Positions 7,885 through 16,578 of a stretch of DNA of 47,592 nucleotides are shown in pieces. The stretch's first letter is position 1. Each line of letters opens with the position of its first letter. Origin of the DNA: a virus; IMG/VR virus record IMGVR_UViG_3300021964_000121, positions 1 to 47,592 of that record, one strand, 5' to 3'. The notes beneath the pieces were generated by a model. It saw only the letters and a program-made list of their open reading frames with translations, did no database searches and was not told the DNA's origin. A program made the position numbers and the translations under genes.

Positions 7885-10800
7885 ATGTCCAATTATAATA
7901 AGTCATTTAATTTTAGGAATGGCGTCCAGGTTGATACTGATGATCTGATTGTCAGAGGCAGCCTGGTTGGTATTGGAACGACAATTCCGCGAGCAGATTT
8001 AGATGTTCGCGGAACTGTTGATGTCACTGGTATCATTACTACCAGTGCTTTGTTCGTATCTGGAATCTCGACATTCACTGATGAGATTCATATTGGGGCA
8101 GGAATTACAATATCTCCACAGTTAGGAATTATCAGTGCAACCTTTAGAGGTGATGCATCTCAGTTAGATAATCTTCCCACTTCACAATGGGTTGATGTTG
8201 ATCCTGGTCTTGGGTATACCAGTATCTACAATGTTGGTCCCGTTGGAGTGGGGACCACAAATCCATTACATACCTTCCAAGTTGGTGGTAGTCCAGATAA
8301 TCCACTACATGCTGGTGTTGGTATTGATTCGACTCGCGGAAATATTAAAACAACAGGTATCGTAACCGCAGCATCATTTGTTGGTTCTGGTGCTGGCATT
8401 ACTGCAATTAATGCTAGTAATATCAATGATGGAACTCTGAATAGTGCAAGATTCCCAGCAATTATTGATGGTCGTACCGAAGTAGGAACAGTAAATCTCG
8501 TTGCTAGTGGAGTTGGTACTGTTTCGACTATTAATGCAACCACGGGAACGGTTACAAATCTGAATGCAACGAATGTAAATGTAACTGGTATCACAACACT
8601 CGGAGTTACCACATTTACTGGTGGAGTTAACTTTGGTTCGGATCTTCTGTTTGGAGACAATATTGTTTTAAGAATTGGTGATGCCACCAATGGTGATTTA
8701 AGACTCTATCACAATGGTTCTGATAGTTATATTCAAGATAGTGGTGATGGCAATCTAATCTTACGTGGTGATGATGCCATTATTCTTGAGCAAACTGATG
8801 GTTCCGAAAAGTATGCTCAGTTTAATAAAGCGGGTTCGGTAGAACTTTACTATGATAATTCTAAAAAGTTCGAAACTCTTGGTTACGGTGCAACAGTAAC
8901 AGGTGAACTTAAAGTTTCCAATAATGCAACAGTTCTTGGAGTCTCGACACTCACCAGTATTTCTGCTTCTGATGCAACAATTGGTGTTGCAACTGTTACC
9001 GAATTGTCCGTAACAGAATTTTCTGTCCAGAATGTTACAACCACTGGAGTATCAACCTTCTCCGCAGCAATTGATGCTAATGCTGGTGCAACCATTGATA
9101 ATATCCAGATTGGTATTGCCAATGATAATGAAATTGATACTGTTTCTGGTGGCATTACAATCGATTCTAACAGTGGTCAAACCACTGTGGATGATAATCT
9201 ATCGGTAACGGGTGTTGCCACCGTTACGGGCACCGTAACACTGACTGGTGGTGCAGAACCAGATACTGATTTAGGTTCTGCTCTTGGTTCAAACAGCAAG
9301 TATTTCTCTGCTGCCTATATCAATCAAATCAATGTTGGTGTTGCTGGAACTAATGAAATTTCAACCAGAGAAGGAACTCTGGTTTTGGATTCTGAGCAAG
9401 GAACTGTTGTTATTGATGACAATCTCAGTGTTACTGGAGTATCAACATTCGCTGATGTTCAGTTAGTAAATGAAATTGTTCCAGACACTGACCAAGGTTC
9501 TTCTGTTGGATCATCATCACTGAGATTTGCAGAATTGTATGTTGATAACATCAGAATTGGTGTTGGTTCAGACCAAGAAATTATTGCAAATACTGGTAAT
9601 CTTGAACTTAAGGCACCAAGCGGAACAGTTAATATCACAAACTTCAATCCAGTTGGTGTTGTTACCTTCAATGGTGATATTCTTCCAGATGCAGATAAGA
9701 CATTAGACCTTGGTTCTGCATCTGAAGCATATGCACAGGCACACGTTGATGAAATCAGAATCGGTAATTCTGCGAATACTATTGACACTAGAAGTGGAGA
9801 TTTGATTCTTGATTCATTTACAAATAATGTAAATCTAGATTCAAATGTTCAGGTATCCAACCGTCTAAGTGCTCAGGAAGACTTATATGTTGGTGCTGGG
9901 GGAACTGGATTCTCGGTTCTTGGAACCGATCAAAATGTTGGTATCGGAACATCCATACCAACAAGTGCCGTTCAGGTTATCAAATATAGTGCTGCAGATG
10001 TTCAATTAGTTTCAACAAATGCAACTTCATCACTGACTCTATCGAGATCAATTGGTATTACTAATGATTCTGCATCCGTTTCATATAATGGAACAGACCT
10101 TGAAATCAACAACAAGGATGCTGGTGGCAACATTAGTGTTAATCTTGCAACTGGTACTGGTATTAATACTTCATCAGACTTCAAGGTCACACAGGGTGGA
10201 AATGATTTACTCGTTGTAAGTCATGAAGGATTTACTGGCATTAACAAGGCAGTACCAACCAAGGCACTAGACATTACTGGAGATTTGCTTGTATCTCAGG
10301 ATGCAAAGGTTGTTGGTGTTCTTACCGTTGGAACTGGTGGAAATGAAGTTACTCTTGGAAGTGGACTTGTTTCTTTCGATGCAAATATAAACGGAAATGT
10401 CAACTCAACTGGAGTCAGTACATTTACGACAATTACTGCTCAAGATTTTGATACGGACGACATCAAAGTAACGGTTGGTGTCGCAACATTCATGGCAGGT
10501 GCAACGCTGGGAACAGATACAGCATCAGATTTAGACGTTTCTAATTTATTGCTTACTGTTGAGGGTTCGGCAGTTATTAAAAACAATCTCACAATCTATG
10601 AAGAATCTGGTTCTTCCATTGGTGTTGGAACAACTGCCATTCCTGGTGATGGTAGAACTGGATACGGAAATCTGAGACCTATTGACTATGGAAGATCATT
10701 TGTAAGAGGAAACATCGGTGTTCTTGGAGATACTTCTGGAACCGCAATCTTTGTTCCTGGTCTACATGATAAATCATCTGGAACCGTCAAATATATTGAT

Positions 10801-11268
10801 ACGAGAAGTATTGATGATCACACATACCAATTCAGTGTTGGTGTTAATACTCACATTCCTCGTTCTTGCATGGACTTGGGTGGTTCATCAAGTCCACTGA
10901 TTCTACCATCAATTAATGCAACTGCACTTGGTAAACTTGTTAATACTCCAAGTGATGCAACAATTAATGATACATCACTTCCTGCTGGCAGCGGACAACA
11001 AGTTCTTGGTGCTCTGTATTATGACAGTGTTGATTCTTGTGCAAGACTTGGTATTTCTACCAATAACTCATCGAATAGTTTTGTAAGAATTGTCCATGTC
11101 AGCACAAGTGGTTCTATTGAAGCAATAGCATTCCCACAAGTTAATAATACACAACAAACAACCCTTGCCAATGATGCCAATATTCCTCTTGGTTCTGTTG
11201 TGTTCAATACAACTGCGGCAACATTAAGAGTCAAAACTAGTTCTGGAACCTTTACCGACCTTCACTAA
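7885..11268 (+). CDS. Tail-fibre-like virion protein (1127 aa)
   Basis: The product starts MSNYNKSFNFRNGVQVDTDD and is built from repeated fibre modules: strands ending in GVSTF or GIGTT, DANAGATIDNIQIGI units, and IVPDTDQGSSVGSSSLRF-type units. One of these units is nearly the same as one in the preceding 2188-residue protein. No S74 chaperone domain is present at its C-terminus, which instead ends with a compact segment after about residue 900. It is most likely a trimeric fibre or a fibre-associated virion protein. The gene follows its neighbour by 16 bp and probably shares its late transcript. Confidence 0.8.
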   Translation: MSNYNKSFNFRNGVQVDTDDLIVRGSLVGIGTTIPRADLDVRGTVDVTGIITTSALFVSGISTFTDEIHIGAGITISPQLGIISATFRGDASQLDNLPTSQWVDVDPGLGYTSIYNVGPVGVGTTNPLHTFQVGGSPDNPLHAGVGIDSTRGNIKTTGIVTAASFVGSGAGITAINASNINDGTLNSARFPAIIDGRTEVGTVNLVASGVGTVSTINATTGTVTNLNATNVNVTGITTLGVTTFTGGVNFGSDLLFGDNIVLRIGDATNGDLRLYHNGSDSYIQDSGDGNLILRGDDAIILEQTDGSEKYAQFNKAGSVELYYDNSKKFETLGYGATVTGELKVSNNATVLGVSTLTSISASDATIGVATVTELSVTEFSVQNVTTTGVSTFSAAIDANAGATIDNIQIGIANDNEIDTVSGGITIDSNSGQTTVDDNLSVTGVATVTGTVTLTGGAEPDTDLGSALGSNSKYFSAAYINQINVGVAGTNEISTREGTLVLDSEQGTVVIDDNLSVTGVSTFADVQLVNEIVPDTDQGSSVGSSSLRFAELYVDNIRIGVGSDQEIIANTGNLELKAPSGTVNITNFNPVGVVTFNGDILPDADKTLDLGSASEAYAQAHVDEIRIGNSANTIDTRSGDLILDSFTNNVNLDSNVQVSNRLSAQEDLYVGAGGTGFSVLGTDQNVGIGTSIPTSAVQVIKYSAADVQLVSTNATSSLTLSRSIGITNDSASVSYNGTDLEINNKDAGGNISVNLATGTGINTSSDFKVTQGGNDLLVVSHEGFTGINKAVPTKALDITGDLLVSQDAKVVGVLTVGTGGNEVTLGSGLVSFDANINGNVNSTGVSTFTTITAQDFDTDDIKVTVGVATFMAGATLGTDTASDLDVSNLLLTVEGSAVIKNNLTIYEESGSSIGVGTTAIPGDGRTGYGNLRPIDYGRSFVRGNIGVLGDTSGTAIFVPGLHDKSSGTVKYIDTRSIDDHTYQFSVGVNTHIPRSCMDLGGSSSPLILPSINATALGKLVNTPSDATINDTSLPAGSGQQVLGALYYDSVDSCARLGISTNNSSNSFVRIVHVSTSGSIEAIAFPQVNNTQQTTLANDANIPLGSVVFNTTAATLRVKTSSGTFTDLH

Positions 11269-11271
11269 GAC

Positions 11272-11300
11272 TTGACACATCCTTAGATTGTGAGTAGAAT
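11272..11300 (+). promoter_or_regulatory. Strong sigma-70 promoter for methyltransferase operon
   Basis: TTGACA (11272-11277), a 17-bp spacer and TAGAAT (11295-11300). It begins just after the stop of the fibre gene and lies 38 bp ahead of the methyltransferase ATG. It separates late structural genes from an early-type block. Confidence 0.8.
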
Positions 11301-11338
11301 ACCTTTGTTGAGGTCAAAGAGACAGCTCTACCTACATT

Positions 11339-12751
11339 ATGAAAATCTATCTACAAACCTGCCAGGAGTGGAAGGAACTCTATGATCTTGGCAGGAGACG
11401 TTTTGGATGTTTTGTTGGATACACGTCCCAGGATGATGTAGAACTTCGCTTTGCTAATAGGGATTACTCTCACTTCATTTCTCGTCCTCATGTTTATAAG
11501 GTATTTGATGTTCATCCTGAACTGACAGATCACTTTATTCATAGTGAGTTGGAGCAGGTAGGGTTCCAGAAATACAATAAAGTATCTGAACAGGGACGTT
11601 CTCCAGATTTCCTTGTTTCGGATTATGATGAACAGGAAGCACTTTCTATTATTGAAGGTGTTATTCATCGTATGAGTGAGTTCTTCTATCAATGTGAGAA
11701 AGATGGGACTCTAATTACTGCTAAGCAACGCAAGGAAGCACGGAATAAGTGTCAGGATTATCATCGTCAGGTTCGTCCTGCTTTGCTTAAATCATGGGCA
11801 GAAAACTTTGAAAATATCTCAAAAGATGCTAAACTACTTGTAACTGGTGATGCTCATGGTGGGTTTACTAGATATTTGGTAGATAATGGATACGAGAATA
11901 TTACTGTTGATGAAGAAATCCTGAGTCTTGCCCCTGTATATAAAGAAAAGATTACTGTAGATATGAGTCCCACTGGAAAATTTGATGCTATTCTTACCAA
12001 TCCTCCCTATAATGTTGGTAACAATCCTAACTATTACCTTAAGCATGTAAAGAAGCAGAAGGAATTGTTGAAGGATGGTGGGCACTATCTTGTAATTATT
12101 CCCAATCGTTTTCTTGCTCCGTTCTCTCAGGCAGCAAAAACTCTTCGTGGATGGTTACGTTTCCATAAAGTGTATCCGAGTTTGAACCACTTCTTCCCTG
12201 GTGTTGCTACATCTATTGGTGGATTTTATGCCACTAAGGAAGAGATGGAAGAGTTCAATGAGTGTGATTTTGAATACCTAAAAGAGGGTATTACCATTCG
12301 CCAATCTCTAGAAACTCCTACTGCTATTGTTGACCCCTCTCTTATTCGAACTGAGATCATCAGTAAAGTCCTCAACTCAGATTTTGGTAAATTGATTGAG
12401 TCTAATGGTGAGAATTTCCTTTATATCGATAGTGTATGGGAAAGGTATCGTGAGTCGACTCCAAAGGGTGGTGAGAAAACTCTTATCTGTCGTGTGAATG
12501 AAACTAACATTCATGGTACTAAGTGGGTGATGGATAATGTAAAGCAGGCAGAAGATAATGCTTGGTTCCTTTCTCGCTCTCGCCTTGGTCGTTTTGTTAT
12601 GTATTGCTTTGCCAATGCTGCTCAGGTTAATCTAGGTTTGATCCGTCACATGCCCAGGTTGGATAGTATTGAACAAACCAACGAATACGTGTATAATCTC
12701 TTTAATATCACTGAAGAAGAAGTACAACATATTGAAACTTATATGAAATGA
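11339..12751 (+). CDS. N6-adenine DNA methyltransferase (NPPY class)
   Basis: A 470-residue protein with the amino-methyltransferase motif IV DAILTNPPYN (NPPY at 221-224). Upstream, residues about 166-200 (LLVTGDAHGGFTRYL, then ITVDE) look like SAM-binding motifs I and II in a degenerate form: the usual D/E-x-F/x-G-x-G is replaced by GDAHGG. After motif IV come hydrophobic strands (GGHYLVIIPNRFL) and a C-terminal part (about 340-470) that could recognise DNA. The first 150 residues are an extra domain I do not recognise. It overlaps the next gene by 4 bp (ATGA), and that gene carries an intact motif I, so the two may act together. Likely role: protecting phage DNA from restriction, or modifying it. 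Confidence 0.75.
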   Translation: MKIYLQTCQEWKELYDLGRRRFGCFVGYTSQDDVELRFANRDYSHFISRPHVYKVFDVHPELTDHFIHSELEQVGFQKYNKVSEQGRSPDFLVSDYDEQEALSIIEGVIHRMSEFFYQCEKDGTLITAKQRKEARNKCQDYHRQVRPALLKSWAENFENISKDAKLLVTGDAHGGFTRYLVDNGYENITVDEEILSLAPVYKEKITVDMSPTGKFDAILTNPPYNVGNNPNYYLKHVKKQKELLKDGGHYLVIIPNRFLAPFSQAAKTLRGWLRFHKVYPSLNHFFPGVATSIGGFYATKEEMEEFNECDFEYLKEGITIRQSLETPTAIVDPSLIRTEIISKVLNSDFGKLIESNGENFLYIDSVWERYRESTPKGGEKTLICRVNETNIHGTKWVMDNVKQAEDNAWFLSRSRLGRFVMYCFANAAQVNLGLIRHMPRLDSIEQTNEYVYNLFNITEEEVQHIETYMK

Positions 12752-13158
12752 GTAAAAACAAACACAATTCTAATCTTGGATCGGAGATTGAAAGATCTGA
12801 TGATAGAATCAATGAAACGGGAGAAGTTTTTACTCCAGTAGAATTGGTTCAATATATCCTGGAACAGTTCCCCAAAGAGATGCTTCAGGATCCTAATTCT
12901 ACTTTCTTGGATAACTCTGCTGGTAACGGCAATTTGTTACTGGCTCTGAAAGAAGTTCTTCTGGAGTATCACTCGGAAGAACATATTGTGAATAATATGC
13001 TCTATGCTGTAGAGTTCATGGAAGATAATCATAAAGAGTTGTGTCAAAGGATCGGTGTTTCGGCAGATCATCCACACTATGTTAATGCTGATGCGTTAGA
13101 ATATCACTATCAATTCAACGGAGCACCAGTACAGATGACGCTGGACCAATTCTTCTAG
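12748..13158 (+). CDS. Standalone SAM-binding domain of a DNA methyltransferase
   Basis: The 136-residue product has the start of a type I/II N6-adenine methyltransferase: GEVFTPVELV (residues 25-34, motif X), FLDNSAGNGNLL (53-64, motif I), an acidic motif II in YAVEFM, and NADALEYHY where motif III falls. It stops just where the catalytic NPPY motif would be expected. Either it is a truncated remnant, or it supplies SAM binding to the upstream NPPY protein, whose own motif I is degenerate. The ATGA overlap supports co-expression. The operator dyad of the next promoter overlaps its 3' end. Confidence 0.7.
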   Translation: MSKNKHNSNLGSEIERSDDRINETGEVFTPVELVQYILEQFPKEMLQDPNSTFLDNSAGNGNLLLALKEVLLEYHSEEHIVNNMLYAVEFMEDNHKELCQRIGVSADHPHYVNADALEYHYQFNGAPVQMTLDQFF

Positions 13159-13199
13159 TGGCACAGAGGGTTCCTTCGGGAATCCCTTTCTGCTATAAT
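13146..13199 (+). promoter_or_regulatory. Cassette promoter: dyad, hairpin, TATAAT
   Basis: The dyad-related 20-mer CCAATTCTTCTAGTGGCACA (13146-13165), then 28 bp, then TATAAT (13194-13199). The gap contains the UUCG-loop hairpin listed separately and no good -35. It drives the helicase gene. Confidence 0.7.
13168..13190 (+). terminator. UUCG-loop terminator inside promoter
   Basis: GGGTTCC (13168-13174), loop TTCG, GGAATCC (13179-13185) with one G-T pair, then CTTTCT. It ends the methyltransferase transcript only a few bases before the -10 of the helicase promoter. Confidence 0.7.
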
Positions 13200-13223
13200 A
13201 GTCCCATACGCGATGAGGAAGTG

Positions 13224-14393
13224 ATGCAACTCCGCCCCCACCAGCAAGATGCTCTGACCGCTATGCTGGCGCACGACAAAGGGCAGGTCATCATCCCCAC
13301 GGGTGGTGGCAAGACCATGTGTATGATTAAAGATTCTCTTGAGTATCTGGATGCCTGTGATCGTGGTATCGTGGTTGTGGTTGCTCCCCGTATTCTGCTT
13401 GCCGAGCAACTCTCTGCCGAGTTCCTTGAGTTTCACACTGATGTTGCCGTGATGCACGTTCACAGCGGTGAGACTCATCACTTCAGCAGCACTCGCCCCG
13501 CTGTGATTCGTCACTGGAGTGAGCAAGCATATCGTAAGCAACTAATCTTTACCACCTATCATTCTCTTCCCCGTCTCATGGAGGCAGAGATTGATGTTGA
13601 TTGCATTTACTTTGATGAAGCGCACAATTCAGTCCAACGTAACTTTTTCCCTGCTACGGAGCACTTCTCTTCTACTGCTACTCGCTGCTATTTCTTCACT
13701 GCTACTCCTAAGCACTCTGTTACTGTTTCCAAACCTGGGATGAATGACCCTGAGGTTTATGGCAACGTAATCTGCAACGTTCCTGCTCCCAAACTGGTGG
13801 AGGAAGGTTACATCCTGCCGCCCAAGGTTGTTGTCAAGCAACTGGACATGGTTCAGGACAAGCAGATGATTGCCGACCGTGATTCTCAGAACCTGCTGGA
13901 CACCATCGATGAGAATTCCTTGGATAAGATTCTCATCTGTGCTCGTTCTACCAAGCAGATTGTCAAACTGCTGAGCGAATCTGACTTCCGTAAGGAACTG
14001 GCGGAGCGTGGTTATTCCTGCATGTATATCACCAGCAAGACTGGTGCCATTATTGATGGGCAGAAGGTCAACCGTGAGGTATTCTTTGACACTCTGAATG
14101 CCTGGGGTAAGGATTCCTCTAAGAAGTTCGTGGTTCTCCATCACAGCATCCTGTCTGAAGGCATCAACGTCAGCGGTCTTGAGGCAGTGCTGTTCATGCG
14201 GAACATGGACTATATCGGTATCTCTCAGAGCATCGGGCGTGTCATCCGCCTAGGAGGCGCTGCAAAGACGTTCGGACTGGTGTGCGTGCCCGTTTACGAT
14301 AAGGTAGGCATCAGCACCGCCAAGAGCGTTCAGGCGGTGGTAGACACCGTTTTCAATCAGGGTTTGCCTGCCGTTTCAGTGGTCCGCCGCTGA
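13224..14393 (+). CDS. SF2 DNA/RNA helicase (DEAH-box)
   Basis: A 389-residue superfamily 2 helicase. RPHQQDAL (Q-like motif) comes at residues 4-11, Walker A PTGGGKT at 25-31, DEAH at 131-134, TATP (motif III) at 159-162, and QSIGRVIR (motif VI) at 335-342. The ATG at 13224 was chosen because the -10 at 13194 lies inside the longer open frame and GAGGA sits just upstream. It is shorter than T4 UvsW and could serve recombination, replication restart or RNA remodelling. Placement after two methyltransferase genes resembles restriction or defence loci, but no nuclease domain is seen in it, so I infer a phage replication or repair role. Confidence 0.85.
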   Translation: MQLRPHQQDALTAMLAHDKGQVIIPTGGGKTMCMIKDSLEYLDACDRGIVVVVAPRILLAEQLSAEFLEFHTDVAVMHVHSGETHHFSSTRPAVIRHWSEQAYRKQLIFTTYHSLPRLMEAEIDVDCIYFDEAHNSVQRNFFPATEHFSSTATRCYFFTATPKHSVTVSKPGMNDPEVYGNVICNVPAPKLVEEGYILPPKVVVKQLDMVQDKQMIADRDSQNLLDTIDENSLDKILICARSTKQIVKLLSESDFRKELAERGYSCMYITSKTGAIIDGQKVNREVFFDTLNAWGKDSSKKFVVLHHSILSEGINVSGLEAVLFMRNMDYIGISQSIGRVIRLGGAAKTFGLVCVPVYDKVGISTAKSVQAVVDTVFNQGLPAVSVVRR

Positions 14394-14438
14394 TACTGGC
14401 ACACTCGCCACAATTCCCTCCCATTTCTCCAGTATAAT
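14384..14438 (+). promoter_or_regulatory. Cassette promoter with GGTAATC leader
   Basis: ATACTGGCACA at the end of the dyad region (14384-14403), 29 bp, then TATAAT (14433-14438). GGTAATCAA begins at 14444, eleven bases from the hexamer start. No terminator hairpin is obvious in this copy. Confidence 0.65.
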
Positions 14439-14463
14439 TACTAGGTAATCAAAGAAAACCACC

Positions 14464-14604
14464 ATGATCTGCGAAGTGAAACTCTACGTTGCTGGTAAAG
14501 TTTTTGTTGAAAAGGTTCATGCCCGTGACTATCAGGATGCTCGTCAAGTTGCCCTTGCTCGTAATCCTAACGCTAAGGTTGTGAGTGTGACTGCTGTTTT
14601 TTGA
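14464..14604 (+). CDS. Small hypothetical protein (46 aa)
   Basis: The product MICEVKLYVAGKVFVEKVHA... has two strands and a helix (RDYQDARQVALARNP), and ends in a strand, as in many small phage regulators, but I cannot name it. It is the first gene after a cassette promoter. Its stop overlaps the next start by one base (TGATG). Confidence 0.65.
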   Translation: MICEVKLYVAGKVFVEKVHARDYQDARQVALARNPNAKVVSVTAVF

Positions 14605-14858
14605 TGGGTAAGTTTCTCAAACCCCACATCGATCGACCTGGTATTCTTGAACCCACACCAGGAGATCCGCAAGGTTTCGTTACAAACGATGGAATGTGGG
14701 CAGCAATTCCCTTTGCTGGCAAGAAAAAAGGGTTTGCAATTATACATAATGGCAAACACGTAGGAGAGTTTAAGACTTACAAACAATCTGTTGACTTTAT
14801 CAAGAAACAGATTAAAATCCAGAAAAAGCAAACGTCAACTCTTGAGGAGTTCCTATGA
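14604..14858 (+). CDS. Hypothetical protein (84 aa)
   Basis: The ATG at 14604 overlaps the previous stop. The sequence has a Gly/Pro-rich N-terminal half, then GFAIIHNGKHVGEFKTYKQS and a Lys-rich C-terminal helix. Function unknown. It overlaps the next gene by 4 bp. Confidence 0.65.
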   Translation: MGKFLKPHIDRPGILEPTPGDPQGFVTNDGMWAAIPFAGKKKGFAIIHNGKHVGEFKTYKQSVDFIKKQIKIQKKQTSTLEEFL

Positions 14859-15034
14859 CTGATAAACACGAAAAGCGCCGTGATGCACTTGGTCTGTTTT
14901 ATGAAAGTGTTCTCAAACCAGATTCAGAATTGCGGCAATGTGCTCACAATCAGCAGTGTTTTCATGAGTTGATGGAATGGCGAGAAGAAATCATTAGGTA
15001 TTTGGATGAGCGTAGGAACCAGGAGTTTCACTGA
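14855..15034 (+). CDS. Hypothetical helical protein (59 aa)
   Basis: An ATGA-overlap gene with a charged, helix-rich product containing two cysteines (RQCAHNQQCFHELMEW). No known motif. It shares one base with the next start (TGATG). Confidence 0.65.
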   Translation: MTDKHEKRRDALGLFYESVLKPDSELRQCAHNQQCFHELMEWREEIIRYLDERRNQEFH

Positions 15035-15279
15035 TGGACTCCCACTACATAATATTCTCACTGTTCGCAGTGGCAGCGTATTTCATCGTAACTGATGAGA
15101 GCGTTGCCGCTGCGTTTTTTTATGTCACAAAGTTAGTAAAAGCATACACACAACGCCAGTGGTGGTGGTTTTTACACAATCCACGCAATCCTGTGGTAAA
15201 ATATCTCATATACCGTCGTTCTCTTAAACTGGCAGAAGAGATGATGGCAAAAATAAATACAGATAAAGAGAAAGAATAG
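15034..15279 (+). CDS. Small membrane protein (81 aa)
   Basis: The N-terminus (YIIFSLFAVAAYFIV, residues 5-19) is a membrane helix or signal anchor; a second moderately hydrophobic stretch (SVAAAFFYVTKLV) follows. The C-terminal part is basic, then acidic. It sits in a tightly overlapping run of small genes. Probable inner-membrane or thylakoid-associated peptide; function unknown. Confidence 0.65.
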   Translation: MDSHYIIFSLFAVAAYFIVTDESVAAAFFYVTKLVKAYTQRQWWWFLHNPRNPVVKYLIYRRSLKLAEEMMAKINTDKEKE

Positions 15280-15280
15280 T

Positions 15281-15598
15281 ATGCTTTCTACACAATACAG
15301 ACTTAGACTTGAGTTCATTTGTAAGTGTATTGCGAATGGAGAAGAAGTCAAACTTGAGGATATGATCTGGGCAGAAAAACTTGGTAAAGCAAATACCACT
15401 GCCAGAGAAATGCTCAAGAAAGCAAGAGGACGTGCTGCCAATCCTGATATGGTAGAAGGTAGTATGGACGATTTTATGAATAAGATGGGATTGGGTGACC
15501 CTGACCCATCAAATCATCGCACTGGTTTTGGTAGTGCTGATGAGATTGTAGACTGGTTTAATGAAGACCGCCCTGACGATTGGAGGCAACGTGACTGA
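15281..15598 (+). CDS. Conserved-type cyanophage hypothetical protein (105 aa)
   Basis: The sequence starts with helices (YRLRLEFICKCIANGEEVKLED) and ends in an acidic, Asp/Gly-rich tail. I recall similar proteins in T4-like cyanophage small-gene clusters, but no function is known to me. It overlaps the next gene by 8 bp. Confidence 0.65.
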   Translation: MLSTQYRLRLEFICKCIANGEEVKLEDMIWAEKLGKANTTAREMLKKARGRAANPDMVEGSMDDFMNKMGLGDPDPSNHRTGFGSADEIVDWFNEDRPDDWRQRD

Positions 15599-15821
15599 GG
15601 TTGATTATCAAGTTATTGATAAAGATGGAAAAGTCCATAACTATATCTGGGATGACAAACAGAGTAAAATGGTAGAAGGTAAAAGGGAAAAGAGTGTTCC
15701 CTGGTGGAGACTTCATCAAATTGCGAAAGAATTGGGTGGTGAAATAAACAGTTATATCATTCAAGATAGTCGTGGTAATGTCACCAGAAAAATCTCAATC
15801 GAATACAAGGAGGAAGAATGA
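15591..15821 (+). CDS. Hypothetical protein, GTG start (76 aa)
   Basis: GTG at 15591 is preferred over an ATG at 15561 because GGAGG stands five bases ahead of it and it reduces the overlap with the upstream gene. The product (VTEVDYQVIDKDGKVHNYIW...) is a small mixed alpha-beta protein. Function unknown. Confidence 0.6.
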   Translation: MTEVDYQVIDKDGKVHNYIWDDKQSKMVEGKREKSVPWWRLHQIAKELGGEINSYIIQDSRGNVTRKISIEYKEEE

Positions 15822-16054
15822 CCGCAGTAATCTATTCTAACGGAAGTCAAGAATGTGAGAGAATGACATCTCTCTTGAAGACCCTTGGTGGTGAGTTCCT
15901 TGAATATAAACTAGGTGAACATTTCACTCAAAGGGGATTTGAAGCAGAGTTTGGTAAAGATGCCGAATACCCGCAAATCAACATTGGGTTTAGGCACATT
16001 GGTAGTATGAAAGAAACTCTCAACTTTATGAAAGAGCAGGGAATGTTTGTATGA
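15818..16054 (+). CDS. Glutaredoxin-like protein
   Basis: The 78-residue protein has a glutaredoxin layout: strand TAVIYSN, the active-site region GSQEC, a helix, then YPQINIG with the cis-proline loop, then HIG and a final helix. The usual CPxC is reduced to a single Cys13, a form I associate with cyanophage glutaredoxins. A single cysteine could still support monothiol chemistry or protein partnering, for example around ribonucleotide reductase; that role is inferred. It is joined to both neighbours by ATGA overlaps. Confidence 0.75.
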   Translation: MTAVIYSNGSQECERMTSLLKTLGGEFLEYKLGEHFTQRGFEAEFGKDAEYPQINIGFRHIGSMKETLNFMKEQGMFV

Positions 16055-16251
16055 CTTACGATGAGTTTGTTAGTAAGAACCCAGAATACTACATGGATAT
16101 GGTGCGTCTTATTGATATCAAACTCAAACATCGTATGGAGTTGACTGAGGAAGAGAAAGAAATAAATGGTTACATTGTAGAAGTTCAGGAAAGAAATAAG
16201 ATAAATGAATTAAGAAACAAATTCCAAAAGTGTTGGGAGATAGATGAATGA
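16051..16251 (+). CDS. Hypothetical helical protein (66 aa)
   Basis: A charged all-helical product (DEFVSKNPEYYMDMVRLIDIKL..., then EEEKEINGYIVEVQ). It overlaps both neighbours by 4 bp. No recognisable motif. Confidence 0.6.
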   Translation: MTYDEFVSKNPEYYMDMVRLIDIKLKHRMELTEEEKEINGYIVEVQERNKINELRNKFQKCWEIDE

Positions 16252-16457
16252 ACCCAATAATCCTAATCGGTTGCTTCACACCATTGGCGTTGATTTGGAT
16301 TATTATGAAATTAAGTGTGTGGATTGCTGCTGTCAACGAAGAGCAAACTTATGTCAGAGAAGAATCACTCAAACCACACGGACCCTATGTGGCAGATGCA
16401 TATGCAGACGTTGATGAAGAGGAAGAGGAATATGGAAGTAAAACAGATTATAGATGA
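16248..16457 (+). CDS. Single-pass membrane protein (69 aa)
   Basis: Residues 3-28 (PIILIGCFTPLALIWIIMKL and following) form one membrane helix, followed by an acidic cytoplasm-like tail with a run of Glu. It resembles other one-pass peptides in this cluster. Function unknown. Confidence 0.65.
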   Translation: MNPIILIGCFTPLALIWIIMKLSVWIAAVNEEQTYVREESLKPHGPYVADAYADVDEEEEEYGSKTDYR

Positions 16458-16578
16458 TGCCCTGTTTGAGTGGTATTCTGAACGTGGTTTAGAAGTTCCA
16501 CAATGGCAGATGCAGCGGAATCCAGAGTGGTGGATAAGTTATCTTAATGATTTGGGTATTGACCCACAGAACCCATAG
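16432..16578 (+). CDS. Hypothetical protein (48 aa)
   Basis: The ATG at 16432 has GAGGAA upstream; longer in-frame starts overlap the membrane-protein gene too far. The product contains EVPQWQMQRNPEWWISYLND, a tryptophan-rich helix. Its 3' end contains the -35 of the next promoter. Confidence 0.55.
   Translation: MEVKQIIDDALFEWYSERGLEVPQWQMQRNPEWWISYLNDLGIDPQNP

Noticed and set aside
11339-14393. Complete restriction-modification or BREX/DISARM-like defence system
   Set aside because: Only methyltransferase parts and an SF2 helicase are present; no nuclease, specificity subunit or defence-type core gene is seen nearby.
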